A stretch of 64,000 bases of DNA. Origin: Celeribacter baekdonensis B30. Its GTDB lineage: Bacteria > Pseudomonadota > Alphaproteobacteria > Rhodobacterales > Rhodobacteraceae. The first letter of the stretch is position 1, and the number at the start of each line of letters is the position of its first letter. Both the position numbers and the translations under genes were made by a program. Where the stretch lies: contig NZ_AMRK01000003.1 in assembly GCF_000299875.1 (NCBI RefSeq), positions 310,001 through 374,000 of the forward strand, written 5' to 3'. Below the pieces are notes generated by a model. That model worked only from the letters and a program-made list of their open reading frames with translations, made no database searches and was not told the origin of the DNA. This document shows positions 9,016-18,984 of this stretch, in pieces.

Positions 9016-10590
9016 TCATAGCCCAAGCTGACGAAACACCTTCGGCAATTCCTCTGGCAAATCTTCCGCGATCAAACCGGGGCCAAAGCTGCGCGCGGCC
9101 TCGGTGTGAAGCCAGGCGCCGGTCTCGGCGGCTTGATGCGGGGAGTGCCCACGCGCCAAAAGCCCGGTGATGATCCCGGCCAACACATCGCCAGACCCGG
9201 CAGTGGCAAGCCATGGGGCGGCCCGCTCATACACGGCGGCGTTGACGGTAGCGTGGCCATCGGGAGAGGCGATCACGGTATCGGGGCCTTTGAACAAAAC
9301 CACGCTCCCGGCGCGTTTGGCGGCCTCACGGGTGGCATCGAGTTTGGAATAGGCCGGACCTGTGGTGGCGGGCGCGTCGAGTTTGGCGGCAATGTCCGGG
9401 AACAGCCGTTTGAATTCCCCGGCGTGGGGCGTGAGGACGCATGTGTCATGTAGGGCGGCAAACAGGCCTTCGTCCTGCGAGAGCGCCGTGAGCGCATCGG
9501 CATCAAGCACCGTAGGACGCTTGGCGGCCAGCAGAACAGGTAGAAACGCCCCGGCCCGATCAACACCAAAGCCCGGACCGACGCAAAATGCGTTGATACG
9601 GCTGTCTTTGAGCGTTTCGGTCAGCGCCTCAGCCCCATCAATCTCCGCGAGCATAATGGCGGTCAAATGCGCCGCATTTTCAATCAGAGCCTCATGAGCT
9701 GTACCAAGGGTCACAAGCCCCGCCCCGACCCGCAGGGCCGCACGGGCGGCGAGACGCGCCGCACCGGTTTTGCCCGAGGGGCCAGAGAGGACGAGGGCAT
9801 GACCATGGGTGTATTTGTGTTGGCTCGCCCGTTTTGTCAGAAAATCTGGTTGCGAACTATGATTGATCGAAAGAACGTACGAGGGCTCCATTGCATGTCT
9901 CAATCCAATCTCCGCGACGACCGTTTTGCCGCAGCACTGAGGGCCATCCGCCAAAACGTGACCCAATTTCTTTGAATGAAACGAGACCGTAAGATTTGCG
10001 ACGTTCGCAAAATCTAATGGCTGATCGTCCCCCAGCCATTTTCCAGAGTCAGCACATAATCCACTTGGCACATCTACGGCAACAACGCGCGGCCCACTAT
10101 GCCGCACCTCCCAATGGCTCTGGCAGGTGTTAAGCAACATTGAGAGATGTCGGCATGACAAAAAGGGTCGCGTAAGACCCGTGCCAAAAAGCGCATCGAC
10201 CACAATGGTCGGCTGATCATCTGTCGGAAATGACCCATCAAACGCTTCATCCTCACAGGGCGACACGCCCCCCATTCCCCCCCACCGCTCATAATTCACC
10301 CGCGCATCCGGCGGGAGGTTTTCGGGGTCGCCATAGAGAAACACCTCCACGCCCCAGCCGCGCTGTTTCAGGAGGCGGGCGATGACAAATCCGTCGCCGC
10401 CATTGTTGCCGGGACCACAGAGCACGACAGCTTTATAAGAACTCAGGGCAAGCTCGGGCCATTCGTCCAGGATGGCGTCCACGACACCCTGCCCGGCGCG
10501 TTCCATCAGGGTCAGTCCGGTGACCGACCCGGAGGCAATCGCGGCCTGTTCAATGGCGCGCATTTGGGCCGATGTCAGAAGTTCGGTCAT
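9016..10590 (-). CDS. nnr: Bifunctional NAD(P)H-hydrate epimerase / ADP-dependent dehydratase
   Basis: A 524-aa fusion of the NAD(P)HX epimerase (N-terminal YjeF_N, about residues 1-225) and the ADP-dependent dehydratase (C-terminal carbohydrate-kinase-like, about 240-524). It repairs hydrated, inactive NADH and NADPH. Visible motifs are GPGNNGGDGFV and VDALFGTGL in the epimerase, and in the dehydratase VLSGPSGKTGAARLAARAALRVGAG, VLDADALTAL, LTPHAGEF and ATAGSGDVLAGIITGLLA. Length is normal. The ATG at 10590 follows a GGAGG-like site. Its A-T-G-A overlaps the stop of a short upstream open frame that is a copy of this gene's own 5' end. Confidence 0.95.
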   Translation of the reverse strand: MTELLTSAQMRAIEQAAIASGSVTGLTLMERAGQGVVDAILDEWPELALSSYKAVVLCGPGNNGGDGFVIARLLKQRGWGVEVFLYGDPENLPPDARVNYERWGGMGGVSPCEDEAFDGSFPTDDQPTIVVDALFGTGLTRPFLSCRHLSMLLNTCQSHWEVRHSGPRVVAVDVPSGLCADSGKWLGDDQPLDFANVANLTVSFHSKKLGHVLADGPQCCGKTVVAEIGLRHAMEPSYVLSINHSSQPDFLTKRASQHKYTHGHALVLSGPSGKTGAARLAARAALRVGAGLVTLGTAHEALIENAAHLTAIMLAEIDGAEALTETLKDSRINAFCVGPGFGVDRAGAFLPVLLAAKRPTVLDADALTALSQDEGLFAALHDTCVLTPHAGEFKRLFPDIAAKLDAPATTGPAYSKLDATREAAKRAGSVVLFKGPDTVIASPDGHATVNAAVYERAAPWLATAGSGDVLAGIITGLLARGHSPHQAAETGAWLHTEAARSFGPGLIAEDLPEELPKVFRQLGL

Positions 10591-10679
10591 CGTTTTGGCC
10601 TCCGCTCAACTGGTGCGACCGCGCCTGAAGGCGCAGTGGGAATGGCGCGCATTTGGGCACTGGTCAAAAGTTCCGCCAT
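10587..10679 (-). CDS. 30-codon upstream open frame duplicating the nnr 5' end
   Basis: A 30-aa frame starting MAELLTSAQMRAI; the nnr protein starts MTELLTSAQMRAI, and the two stretches match at 12 of 13 residues. The copy is preceded by its own GAGG-type site (TGAGGAAAACT). After 13 codons it diverges (PTAPSGAVAPVERRPKR), and its TGA overlaps the nnr ATG as ATGA, which would couple translation. The spacing between copies is 89 bp. Whether it is translated is unknown; a recent tandem duplication is the simplest origin. Confidence 0.4.
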   Translation of the reverse strand: MAELLTSAQMRAIPTAPSGAVAPVERRPKR

Positions 10680-10681
10680 AG

Positions 10682-11191
<510 letters not shown>

Positions 11192-11262
11192 GGGGGGCAT
11201 GGGGCGGAGTGAACTGCCCTCATGTCAATTCATGTTTTCTAACTCAGAGGGAAAAGGTCACA

Positions 11263-12669
11263 ATGAGCATCCAAGACGTTCTCCAGACCATCAAAGACGA
11301 AGACGTTCAATACGTCGACGTGCGGTTCACCGATCCGCGCGGCAAGCTGCAGCACGTCACACTGCGCTACACCGAAATCGATGAAGGCTTTTTTGAAGAC
11401 GGGTTTATGTTCGACGGGTCGTCGATCGCCGGTTGGAAATCCATCGACAAATCCGACATGAAACTGATCCCGGACCCGGACTCGGTTTATATCGACCCGT
11501 TCTACGCGGAAAAAACCATGTGCGTGCATTGCTCCGTGGTCGAACCCGACACTGGCGAAGCCTATGAGCGCGACCCGCGCGGCACCGCACAAAAAGCCGA
11601 AGCCTATCTGAAGTCCTCCGGCATCGGTGACGCCTTCTACTGTGGCCCGGAAGCTGAATTCTTCCTGTTCGACGATGTGCGATTCTCCGTGTCGATGAAC
11701 AAAGTGTCCTACCAGATCGACGCGCTTGACGGTGCGTGGAACTCCGACACCGAATACGAAATGGGCAACACCGGCCATCGTCCGGGCATCAAGGGCGGCT
11801 ATTTCCCGGTCAACCCGATTGATGACGCTCAGGACATTCGTGGCGAAATGCTGACCACCATGGCCAATATGGGCATGAAAGTGGATAAGCATCACCACGA
11901 GGTGGCCTCTTGTCAGCATGAGCTTGGTCTGATCTTCGGAACGCTGACCACACAGGCGGACGAGATCCAGAAATACAAATACGTCGTGCACAACGTCGCC
12001 CATGCCTATGGCAAATCCGCGACCTTCATGCCGAAACCGATGTCTGGCGACAACGGCACCGGGATGCACGTCAACATGTCGATCTGGAAAGACGGTAAAC
12101 CGTTGTTCGCAGGCGACAAATATGCGGATCTGTCGCAAGAGGCGCTGTATTTCATCGGCGGCATCTTGAAACATGCCAAAGCGTTGAACGCGATCACCAA
12201 CCCGTCCACCAACTCCTACAAACGCTTGATCCCGGGCTTCGAAGCTCCGGTTCTGCGGGCGTATTCCGCATCCAACCGCTCGGGCTGTGTGCGTATTCCG
12301 TGGTCGGAATCCCCCAAAGCCAAACGCGTCGAAGCTCGTTTCCCCGACCCGTCTGCCAACCCGTACCTGTGCTTTGCGGCCCTGTTGATGGCTGGCCTCG
12401 ACGGCATCAAAAACAAAATCGATCCGGGCCCCTCGTCCGACAAAGACCTCTACGATCTGCCGCCAGAAGAATTGGCCGCGATCCCGACGGTCTGCGGCAG
12501 CTTGCGCGAAGCACTTGAAGAGCTGGAAGCCGACATGGACTTCTTGCTGGCTGGCGACGTGTTCACCAAAGACCAGCTTGAAGGCTACATGGCCCTCAAA
12601 TGGGAAGAAGTGTACGCCTACGAGCACACACCGCACCCGATCGAGTACAAAATGTACTACTCCTGCTAA
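11263..12669 (+). CDS. glnA: Type I glutamine synthetase
   Basis: 468-aa GSI-beta, which makes glutamine from glutamate, ammonia and ATP and forms dodecamers. It carries the beta-grasp N-terminus, [11 protein letters not shown], the GPEAEFF metal-binding segment, [11 protein letters not shown], the ATP-binding [14 protein letters not shown] and the NRSGCVRIP loop. The adenylylation site is Tyr397 in DLYDLPPEE, so activity is under GlnE/PII control. The ATG at 11263 follows GAGGGAAAAG. It is cotranscribed with glnB and closed by a hairpin terminator. Confidence 0.98.
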   Translation: MSIQDVLQTIKDEDVQYVDVRFTDPRGKLQHVTLRYTEIDEGFFEDGFMFDGSSIAGWKSIDKSDMKLIPDPDSVYIDPFYAEKTMCVHCSVVEPDTGEAYERDPRGTAQKAEAYLKSSGIGDAFYCGPEAEFFLFDDVRFSVSMNKVSYQIDALDGAWNSDTEYEMGNTGHRPGIKGGYFPVNPIDDAQDIRGEMLTTMANMGMKVDKHHHEVASCQHELGLIFGTLTTQADEIQKYKYVVHNVAHAYGKSATFMPKPMSGDNGTGMHVNMSIWKDGKPLFAGDKYADLSQEALYFIGGILKHAKALNAITNPSTNSYKRLIPGFEAPVLRAYSASNRSGCVRIPWSESPKAKRVEARFPDPSANPYLCFAALLMAGLDGIKNKIDPGPSSDKDLYDLPPEELAAIPTVCGSLREALEELEADMDFLLAGDVFTKDQLEGYMALKWEEVYAYEHTPHPIEYKMYYSC

Positions 12670-12695
12670 TCGCAGTCGGTTGTATAAAGATTTGG

Positions 12696-12724
12696 AAAGG
12701 GCTCCTTCGGGGGCCCTTTTCTTT
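12696..12724 (+). terminator. Terminator of glnBA
   Basis: AAAGGGC(T)CC and GG(G)GCCCTTT pair around a TTCG loop, followed by T-rich CTTTT. It lies 27 bp after the glnA stop. Confidence 0.9.
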
Positions 12725-12793
12725 TGAGGTCTTTTAACGCCAAAACTTTGGGCACATCTTGCGTCCCGAACCACGCTCCACCATGATTGGCAC

Positions 12794-13219
12794 ATGATCC
12801 ATCTCCGCCCGCATCACCTTTTGTGCCTGCTCACCTATGTGGGCAAAGGGTATTCCCCTGATTTTGTTCAAAACTATGACCGGATCGCTGGGCGGATGTC
12901 CGAAGGAGAGGAAATTGAAATCGTGGACGGGCCGGATGACATTTGCGCGCCGCTTTTGACTGAGGACGGCGCGCATTGTCATGGGGACAGCGTGGGCGCG
13001 CGCGATGCCTTGGCGGCGCGCGATGCGGGGGCTTGGCTGGGGCTTGAGATCACGGTCGGGGTAAGGCTGACCCTGAATGCCACCCGGCTTTCGCAACTGA
13101 GGGCGGGGTTTGCCAGTGGGCATGTCCGCATCGCCTGCCAAGGGTGCGACTGGGCCGATCTGTGCACGGATGTGGCGCAGGGCGGCTTTGCGGGCGTGCG
13201 GTTGACGGGGGCCCTCTGA
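12794..13219 (+). CDS. DUF1284 domain-containing protein
   Basis: A 141-aa protein opening with IHLRPHHLLCLLTYVGKGYSP, which is the DUF1284 signature. Cysteines in the first helix (LLCLL), DDICAPL, HCHGD and CQGCDWADLC would fit an iron-sulphur or metal site, as proposed for the family. Function is not established. It is a single gene between the glnA terminator and a hypothetical gene on the same strand (99 bp gap). Confidence 0.85.
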   Translation: MIHLRPHHLLCLLTYVGKGYSPDFVQNYDRIAGRMSEGEEIEIVDGPDDICAPLLTEDGAHCHGDSVGARDALAARDAGAWLGLEITVGVRLTLNATRLSQLRAGFASGHVRIACQGCDWADLCTDVAQGGFAGVRLTGAL

Positions 13220-13318
13220 GCAACGGCCCCCTGTCCGCCCTTTACTCTCCGGGCGAAATTCCCCTTGAAACCGATATTGCGCCTTGGCCTGATGAACATA
13301 TCTTAAGGGGGAGTAATC

Positions 13319-13846
13319 ATGGTTTTAGAAATCACCAGAGTGACGAAAGTCGTCAATCACAGCAACTCATCCATCGAAATCCGTCAGTTTGAACGCGGCG
13401 ATGTGTTGACCCTGCCGAAAGGCGGCGTCGTGACCTGCGACATCCCGATCCCGTGGCACAGCTTCACCCACCCGGCGGATAAATTCATGCGGGTCTTTTT
13501 CTATGCCAGCCAGCGCTATCATCTGTTGTGGCAACGCGATCAGCATATTTTGACGGGCGACATCAACAATGGTCACCCGACATGGCCGAATGGCAGCGTT
13601 CTGGGCCCGCGTGATCTCTATATCTATGGCAGCACTGCGCAAACCTATGGCATTCGGCTTTATGATGCGGGCAAAAGTCCGCCACCACTGGCACTCAACC
13701 CGGTGCCGAAACGCGGCATGAGTAGATTTTCGACGGCTGAGGCCGAAGTGGATGCGCCCGAGCCGGCACAGCCCGCCCTGTTGGCAGAGGCCCCCGACTA
13801 TATCCGCGTCCCGCCCCCCGGCCCCGCCCCGCAGCATGCCGACTAA
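13319..13846 (+). CDS. Hypothetical protein (175 aa)
   Basis: Not recognised. The first 120 residues look beta-rich and well ordered (VVNHSNSSIEIRQFERGDVL, HPADKFMRVFFYASQRYHLLW, GPRDLYIYGSTAQTYGIRLYD). The last 50 are Pro/Ala-rich and probably disordered. There is no signal peptide or membrane segment. A very strong ribosome-binding site (AAGGGGGAG) precedes the ATG at 13319, so the gene is likely well expressed. Base composition matches the neighbours. It is convergent with the DUF6314 gene. Confidence 0.7.
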   Translation: MVLEITRVTKVVNHSNSSIEIRQFERGDVLTLPKGGVVTCDIPIPWHSFTHPADKFMRVFFYASQRYHLLWQRDQHILTGDINNGHPTWPNGSVLGPRDLYIYGSTAQTYGIRLYDAGKSPPPLALNPVPKRGMSRFSTAEAEVDAPEPAQPALLAEAPDYIRVPPPGPAPQHAD

Positions 13847-13919
13847 AGCGTTTGACACAAAGCAAAAGGACAGCGCGACCGGAAAGCGATCATGGCGCTT
13901 GTGCCCCCGGCCCACGCAT

Positions 13920-14384
13920 TCAATACGCTGTACCGTTTAATCCAGCACCGCCCGAGGGCGCGCGCCAATATTCGGTCACGCTGACGTAATCCTTGCGCGG
14001 GCCGATCACGCGCCAACGCGCCCGCCAAATCGGCCACTTCGAAAAATCATAGCGCACCTCGTAGCGATCCGGGGTGCAATCATGGTAAGCCTCGGGATGG
14101 GTTTGGCACGGATCGAAACTGTGAAAATATCGGCCATCGTCAAAAAACACCGTGATCAAAGCGCCTTCTGCGCGCCAGAGATAACGGCGGGCCGCCTCAA
14201 ACGGTGTGTCGACGCCGGGCATGTACAAAAGCCCGCGTTCCTCTTGCATAAGCCCTTCTGAATCCAAGGTAAAATCACATGTTCCCGCAAGCCGTGCCGC
14301 ACCCTGTCCAGAGGCGGCACGGCGGTCGTCGATCTGGCGCGAGATCGTCCAAAGTCCTGTAAAATCGGCAAGCTGAAGCGTCAT
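13920..14384 (-). CDS. DUF6314 family protein
   Basis: A 154-aa protein matching the DUF6314 pattern: LADFTGLWTISRQIDD at the start, a central FFDDGRYFHSFD, and H-x-C-x-P-D-x-Y followed by WRVIGPRKDYVSVTEYWR at the end. The family looks like a small lipocalin-like barrel of unknown function. The ATG at 14384 follows AGAGGAG; an 8-residue upstream extension (to 14408) is possible but less likely. It lies 59 bp after the GAF-domain gene on the same strand. Confidence 0.8.
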   Translation of the reverse strand: MTLQLADFTGLWTISRQIDDRRAASGQGAARLAGTCDFTLDSEGLMQEERGLLYMPGVDTPFEAARRYLWRAEGALITVFFDDGRYFHSFDPCQTHPEAYHDCTPDRYEVRYDFSKWPIWRARWRVIGPRKDYVSVTEYWRAPSGGAGLNGTAY

Positions 14385-14443
14385 GTCTCCTCTATAGCGC
14401 GGGCGCACACAGGATCAAAGGAGATGAGAGAGGCCACACCGGA

Positions 14444-14977
14444 TCACGGCAAGGGCGAATCCATGCTGACGTCTGGCAAGGCCGCACCAACCAGACCACG
14501 CGCATGTCGGTCCGCAACAATAATATCCAATTGTCGCGCCACATCGCGCACGGCCTGAATATGTTCGCTGGCCCATTGGCGGCGATGTTGATGCACCACG
14601 GACACGCCGCCAACCGCCTGTCCGTTCAGACGATAGGGCACGCCGATATAGGCCATGATCCCCATTTCGGTGACCGCATCACTGTCTTTGACCAGCGGAT
14701 GAGAGAGCGTATCGTCGATGATCAATTCATGGTTCATCTCGATCACAAGATGGCCAATGGTCAGACGGGGCACGAGCAATGTGTCCAGCTTCCGGTCCAC
14801 GGGGTGACTGGTGTTGGCCAAAACCTCAAGATTCGGCGCGACTTCGCCGGCACGGGCACGAAAAATCACCACCCCGGAGGGCAGAATCTCGTCATGCAGC
14901 TGCTGCGCAAACCTCATCAGCTTGGGGTCGGCAAAATCAAACACAGCACTTGTCCACTTCCCATCCACACCATTCAA
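14444..14977 (-). CDS. GAF domain-containing protein
   Basis: A 177-aa protein consisting of little more than one GAF fold. The characteristic sequence is LEVLANTSHPVDR, LSHPLVKDSDAVTEMGIMAYIGVPYRLNGQAVGGVSVVH, then a helical HIQAVRDVARQLDIIVADRHAR. GAF domains bind small ligands or mediate dimerisation; no output domain is attached, so the role is unknown. The start is uncertain: the frame opens at a TTG (14977), and GTG codons at 14968 and 14943 are alternatives. It is divergent from purB. Confidence 0.75.
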   Translation of the reverse strand: MNGVDGKWTSAVFDFADPKLMRFAQQLHDEILPSGVVIFRARAGEVAPNLEVLANTSHPVDRKLDTLLVPRLTIGHLVIEMNHELIIDDTLSHPLVKDSDAVTEMGIMAYIGVPYRLNGQAVGGVSVVHQHRRQWASEHIQAVRDVARQLDIIVADRHARGLVGAALPDVSMDSPLP

Positions 14978-15148
14978 ACATCACCGCAACAAGATACCAC
15001 GTTCTTGCCCAAACCCCAAAGCGATTTGATCGTTTCCTTGTATATGATCCTCATGCATGGTCACACCTGCCGGATGCGCATAGACTTGCTCTTGGCCCCT
15101 CAGACGCGTATGAGGCGCGCGAGCGTTTGCGTACACGAAAGGACTGCC

Positions 15149-16453
15149 ATGATCCCCCGTTACTCCCGCAAAGAGATGGTCGACATCTGGGAACCCGCCA
15201 CCAAATTCAAAATCTGGTACGAGATCGAGGCCCACGCCTGTGATGCGCAGGCCAAGCTCGGCGTGATCCCGCAGGCAAACGCCGACGCCGTCTGGAAAGC
15301 CAAAGATGTCGAATTCGATGTCGCCCGCATTGACGAGATCGAAGCTGTCACAAAGCATGATGTCATCGCCTTTCTCACCCATCTGGCCGAACATGTCGGC
15401 GCGGATGAGGCCCGGTTCGTGCATCAGGGCATGACCTCCTCCGACGTTTTGGACACCTGCCTGAACGTCCAGCTTGTGCGCGCCGCCGACATCCTTTTGG
15501 CGGATATGGACAAATTGCTCGCCGCGCTGAAAACCCGCGCGCTTGAGCATAAGATGACCGTCCGTGTTGGTCGCTCCCACGGCATCCACGCAGAACCCAC
15601 CACGATGGGTCTGACCTTTGCCCGTTTTTATGCTGAGATGGACCGCAACAAGGCCCGCCTTCAGTCCGCCCGTGAAGAGGTGGCCACCGGCGCCATCTCC
15701 GGTGCGGTCGGCACATTTGCCAATATCGACCCCGCCGTCGAAGAGCATGTCTGCGCGCAACTCGGCCTCAAACCCGAACCGATCTCCACCCAGGTCATTC
15801 CGCGCGACCGTCACGCCATGTTCTTTGCCACCTTGGGGGTCATCGCATCTTCGATTGAAAACGTCGCCATCGAGATCCGCCACATGCAGCGCACCGAGGT
15901 CCTTGAGGGGGCCGAGTTTTTCTCCGCGGGGCAAAAAGGCTCCTCCGCCATGCCGCATAAGAAAAACCCGGTGTTGACCGAAAACCTCACCGGTCTTGCC
16001 CGTCTCGTCCGCATGACCGTAATCCCCGCGATGGAAAACGTGGCGCTCTGGCATGAACGCGACATCTCGCATTCCTCCGTCGAACGCGGCATAGGCCCGG
16101 ACGCCACCGTGACGCTCGATTTTGCCCTCAACCGCCTGGCTGGTGTGGTCGAAAAGATGTTGATCTTCCCGGACAACATGCTCGACAATATGAACAAATT
16201 CCCCGGTCTTGTGATGAGCCAACGTGTGCTTCTGGCTCTGACTCAAGCCGGCGTGTCGCGTGAAAACGCCTATTCCATGGTGCAACGCAACGCGCTGAAA
16301 GTTTGGGAAGAGCGTCTGGATTTCCGTGACCTCCTCTTGGCTGACGAAGAGGTTGTGGCCGCCTTAGGCGTCGACGGCATCAACGAGAAATTCGACATGG
16401 ATTATCACACCAAACATGTCGACACGATTTTCAAACGGGTGTTTGGCGCCTAA
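15149..16453 (+). CDS. purB: Adenylosuccinate lyase
   Basis: A 434-aa enzyme of the fumarase/aspartase superfamily. It cleaves SAICAR and adenylosuccinate with release of fumarate in purine synthesis. MIPRYSRKEMVDIW is the canonical start. TSSDVLDTCLNVQL and VGRSHGIHAEPTTMG carry catalytic His residues, and the superfamily signature GSSAMPHKKNPVLTEN contains the catalytic Ser loop. The ATG at 15149 follows GAAAGGA 5 bp upstream; a long open frame upstream of it is unrelated sequence. A short GC hairpin (16453-16468) follows the stop without a T-run. Confidence 0.97.
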   Translation: MIPRYSRKEMVDIWEPATKFKIWYEIEAHACDAQAKLGVIPQANADAVWKAKDVEFDVARIDEIEAVTKHDVIAFLTHLAEHVGADEARFVHQGMTSSDVLDTCLNVQLVRAADILLADMDKLLAALKTRALEHKMTVRVGRSHGIHAEPTTMGLTFARFYAEMDRNKARLQSAREEVATGAISGAVGTFANIDPAVEEHVCAQLGLKPEPISTQVIPRDRHAMFFATLGVIASSIENVAIEIRHMQRTEVLEGAEFFSAGQKGSSAMPHKKNPVLTENLTGLARLVRMTVIPAMENVALWHERDISHSSVERGIGPDATVTLDFALNRLAGVVEKMLIFPDNMLDNMNKFPGLVMSQRVLLALTQAGVSRENAYSMVQRNALKVWEERLDFRDLLLADEEVVAALGVDGINEKFDMDYHTKHVDTIFKRVFGA

Positions 16454-16528
16454 GCGCCGCCCGGCGCTCCAAAACCGGCTGATTCTGTGATATGCTCTTC
16501 CAAAGGCCACCGCTTTTGGGAGAGTTTT

Positions 16529-16693
16529 ATGTTGAAACGCAGCTTCACCGCCCTCGCCTGCCTGATGTCCCTGTCCAGTCCGGTTTGGGCTCAGGACCTC
16601 ACCTGCCCGCACGAACAAAAACTGGCCTCCTGTGCCGAAGGGCTCGTCTGGGACAGTAAAACCGGTACCTGCGTCGAACAGGTGATGGGCTGA
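16529..16693 (+). CDS. Small secreted Cys-containing peptide (54 aa)
   Basis: A 54-aa protein with a clear Sec signal peptide (LKRSFTALACLMSLSSPVWA, cleavage likely after A-Q-D). The ~34-residue mature part has three Cys (DLTCPHE, ASCAEG, GTCVEQ) spaced like small disulphide-bonded domains. A GGGAGAG site precedes the ATG. It sits just after purB. It is not assigned to a family here. The odd Cys count suggests dimerisation or one free thiol; this is inference. Confidence 0.7.
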   Translation: MLKRSFTALACLMSLSSPVWAQDLTCPHEQKLASCAEGLVWDSKTGTCVEQVMG

Positions 16694-16868
16694 TTTTGGC
16701 GTGACGCGGGCTTGAGTTTGGCCGCCGGTCAATCACAGATCAAAATTTAGATAAAATCCTGCGCAATCGGGCCGTTGACCCGTATCTGGTAGCGTTACGT
16801 TAAGGTTGATCGCCCAATGTAGCCCCGTACTTCGGTGAATCACCAAACACCCAAATCAAGAGGCGCAC

Positions 16869-17990
16869 GTGGCAGGATTTCCTCAAATTTCGGATGACAT
16901 GGGGTCTCTTCCTGACCTCGGGTCGATCGGCGATTTTGGCAACATAGGAGATATGGGCGGGTTTGACATGCCCTCGCCCATCTCGCGGATGCCCGCCAAA
17001 CTGTCCAAACGCGCGAAAGCCGCAGTCATCGTCAAACTGCTCGCCGCTCAGGACATCAAATTGCCCTTGGCCCATTTTCCCGAGGAAATGCAGGTCGAAT
17101 TGGCCCATCAACTGACCGATTTGCGCTATATCGACAAGGACACGCTGGCCGCTGTCGTCGAAGAATTCTTAGAGGAGCTTGAGGCCATTGGCCTGTCCTT
17201 CCCCGGCGGGCTTGAGGGCGCGCTCAATGTCTTGGATGGCACGATCTCGGCCACCACCGCCTCAAAACTGCGTAAAAATGCCGGATTTTCTTTGACCGGT
17301 GATCCCTGGGAGCGCATTTCCGACATCGACATTTCCCGCCTGATGCCTGTGCTGCAAGAGGAAAGCGTCGAAGTCGGCGCGGTGCTTTTGTCCAAACTCA
17401 AAGTCTCAAAATCGGCACAGTTGATGTCGATGTTACCGGGTGAACGTGCGCGCCGCATCGCCTATGCCATTTCTCTGACCTCTTCGATCTCTCCGGCCGT
17501 GGTTCAACGCATCGGCATTTCCATCGCCTCGCAACTGGACGCCCAACCGCCGCAAGCCTTTGCCGACCACCCGCCCGAACGGGTCGGCGCGATCCTCAAT
17601 TTCTCCAGTTCCGCCACCCGTGACGGGGTGCTTGAGGGCTTGGATGAGACCGATAAAGCCTTTGCCGAAGAAGTGCGGCGCAATATCTTTACCTTTGCCA
17701 ATATCGCCACCCGTATTGATGGCCGAGATGTCGCCAAAGTGGTACGCGGGGTTGAACAAGACATGCTGATCAAAGCCCTCGCGGGGGCCACGGGCGAAGC
17801 GGCGGCCTCCACCGACTTTATCTTGTCCAACATGTCCAAACGCATGGCTGATGGCCTGCGCGAAGAAATCGACACCCTCGGCAAGGTCAAAGAATCGGAT
17901 GCCGAGGAGGCCATGAACGCCGTTGTTGCCGTCATCCGTGACCTCGAATCCACTGGGGAGATTTTCCTTTTGACCGGCGACGAAGAGTAA
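16869..17990 (+). CDS. FliG-like flagellar motor switch protein (orphan)
   Basis: A 373-aa protein. After a Gly/Asp/Met-rich leader (about residues 1-38) come FliG-like helices: KLSKRAKAAVIVKLL, then VEVGAVLLSKLKVSKSAQLMSMLPGERARRIAYAIS (FliG middle domain style) and a C-terminal armadillo-like region ending with DTLGKVKESDAEEAMNAVVAVIRDLESTGEI, matching the end of FliG proteins. FliG is the rotor subunit coupling the stator to torque. No other flagellar gene is in the window. The start is GTG at 16869. It may be the only FliG of the cell placed apart from the main cluster, or a paralogue. Confidence 0.8.
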   Translation: MAGFPQISDDMGSLPDLGSIGDFGNIGDMGGFDMPSPISRMPAKLSKRAKAAVIVKLLAAQDIKLPLAHFPEEMQVELAHQLTDLRYIDKDTLAAVVEEFLEELEAIGLSFPGGLEGALNVLDGTISATTASKLRKNAGFSLTGDPWERISDIDISRLMPVLQEESVEVGAVLLSKLKVSKSAQLMSMLPGERARRIAYAISLTSSISPAVVQRIGISIASQLDAQPPQAFADHPPERVGAILNFSSSATRDGVLEGLDETDKAFAEEVRRNIFTFANIATRIDGRDVAKVVRGVEQDMLIKALAGATGEAAASTDFILSNMSKRMADGLREEIDTLGKVKESDAEEAMNAVVAVIRDLESTGEIFLLTGDEE

Positions 17991-18077
17991 GCTGCGCAGG
18001 TCGACCGTCCCTGATGCAAATGCCCATTGCATTTGGACCATATGGACAAATCCGATCCTCAGACCTAGCGTCACGCC

Positions 18078-18977
18078 ATGATATGGTTCTCAACTCTCAC
18101 CGCGCAGTCACGCGGCATTCTTTTCATGCTCACCTCGGTGACATTTTTCTCACTGATGGATGCCGTGGCCAAACGGTTGAGCGGGGAGATCGACCTGTCG
18201 CAAATCCTGTGGGCCAGATACGGCGGGCAATTGTTGATTTTGGTGGTGCTTTTTGCGCCAAGGCTCAGAACCTTGCTCAAAACCCAACATCCAAACCTCC
18301 AAATTCTGCGCGGGCTCCTGCAACTCACGGCCGCCGCATGTTTTTTCGCAGCGCTGAAAACCCAAGGGCTGGCCGAAGCCACCGCCGTGGCCGATCTGGC
18401 CCCTGTCTTGATCACACTGGGGGCCGCGGTTCTTTTGGACGAAACCGTTGGCGCGCGCCGCATTATGGGGATCATCGCGGCCCTGATCGGCGCGTTGATC
18501 ATCATCCGACCTGGGGCCGCGGTGTTTTCTTTCGCCTCGCTTTGGCCCTTGGGGTCGGCGGTCTGTTTGGCGGGCTATGCCCTGTCGACACGCTACATCG
18601 GCCTCAAGGAAAACCCGTTCACCGCCCTGCTCTATTCCGGTCTGATCTGCACCGCGATCATGAGCCTGATTGTCCCGTTTCGCTGGATTGCTCCGAGCAG
18701 CGAGGCACTGATATTGATGGCTGTGATGGGCGCGCTCGGCGCGGTTGGGCAATGGATGATGATCCGGGCCTATGCGGCGGCGGAGGCCTCCGCCATCGCG
18801 CCGTTTTCCTATGCCGGATTGCTTGCGGCCTCGGGCTGGGGCATGGTTTTCTTTCACCAACTGCCCGATTTTTGGACTGTGGTCGGCGCTCTTGTGATCG
18901 TGGCGGCCGGGCTTTATGTCTGGCACCGCGAGAAACAGAGCCGCGTCTCTCCGACTGTAAACCTGCCCCCAAAGTGA
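18078..18977 (+). CDS. DMT family transporter (EamA)
   Basis: 299 aa with ten predicted membrane helices in two EamA repeats (about residues 12-150 and 155-290). Repeat features include VTFFSLMDAVAKRLSGEI, AEATAVADLAPVLITLGAAVLLDE and AEASAIAPFSYAGLLAASGWGMVFFHQLPDFWTVVGALVIVAAGLYVWHRE. Such proteins export metabolites or amino acids; the substrate is unknown. The acyltransferase gene starts 8 bp after the stop and is probably cotranscribed. Confidence 0.9.
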   Translation: MIWFSTLTAQSRGILFMLTSVTFFSLMDAVAKRLSGEIDLSQILWARYGGQLLILVVLFAPRLRTLLKTQHPNLQILRGLLQLTAAACFFAALKTQGLAEATAVADLAPVLITLGAAVLLDETVGARRIMGIIAALIGALIIIRPGAAVFSFASLWPLGSAVCLAGYALSTRYIGLKENPFTALLYSGLICTAIMSLIVPFRWIAPSSEALILMAVMGALGAVGQWMMIRAYAAAEASAIAPFSYAGLLAASGWGMVFFHQLPDFWTVVGALVIVAAGLYVWHREKQSRVSPTVNLPPK

Positions 18978-18984
18978 GCCTGCC

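Noticed and set aside
11239-12795. A 518-codon open frame antisense to glnA
   Set aside because: It mirrors glnA codon usage, has no ribosome site and no recognisable domain.
14981-16285. A 434-codon frame antisense to purB
   Set aside because: Shadow of a strongly conserved gene; low-complexity His/Gly/Val-rich sequence.
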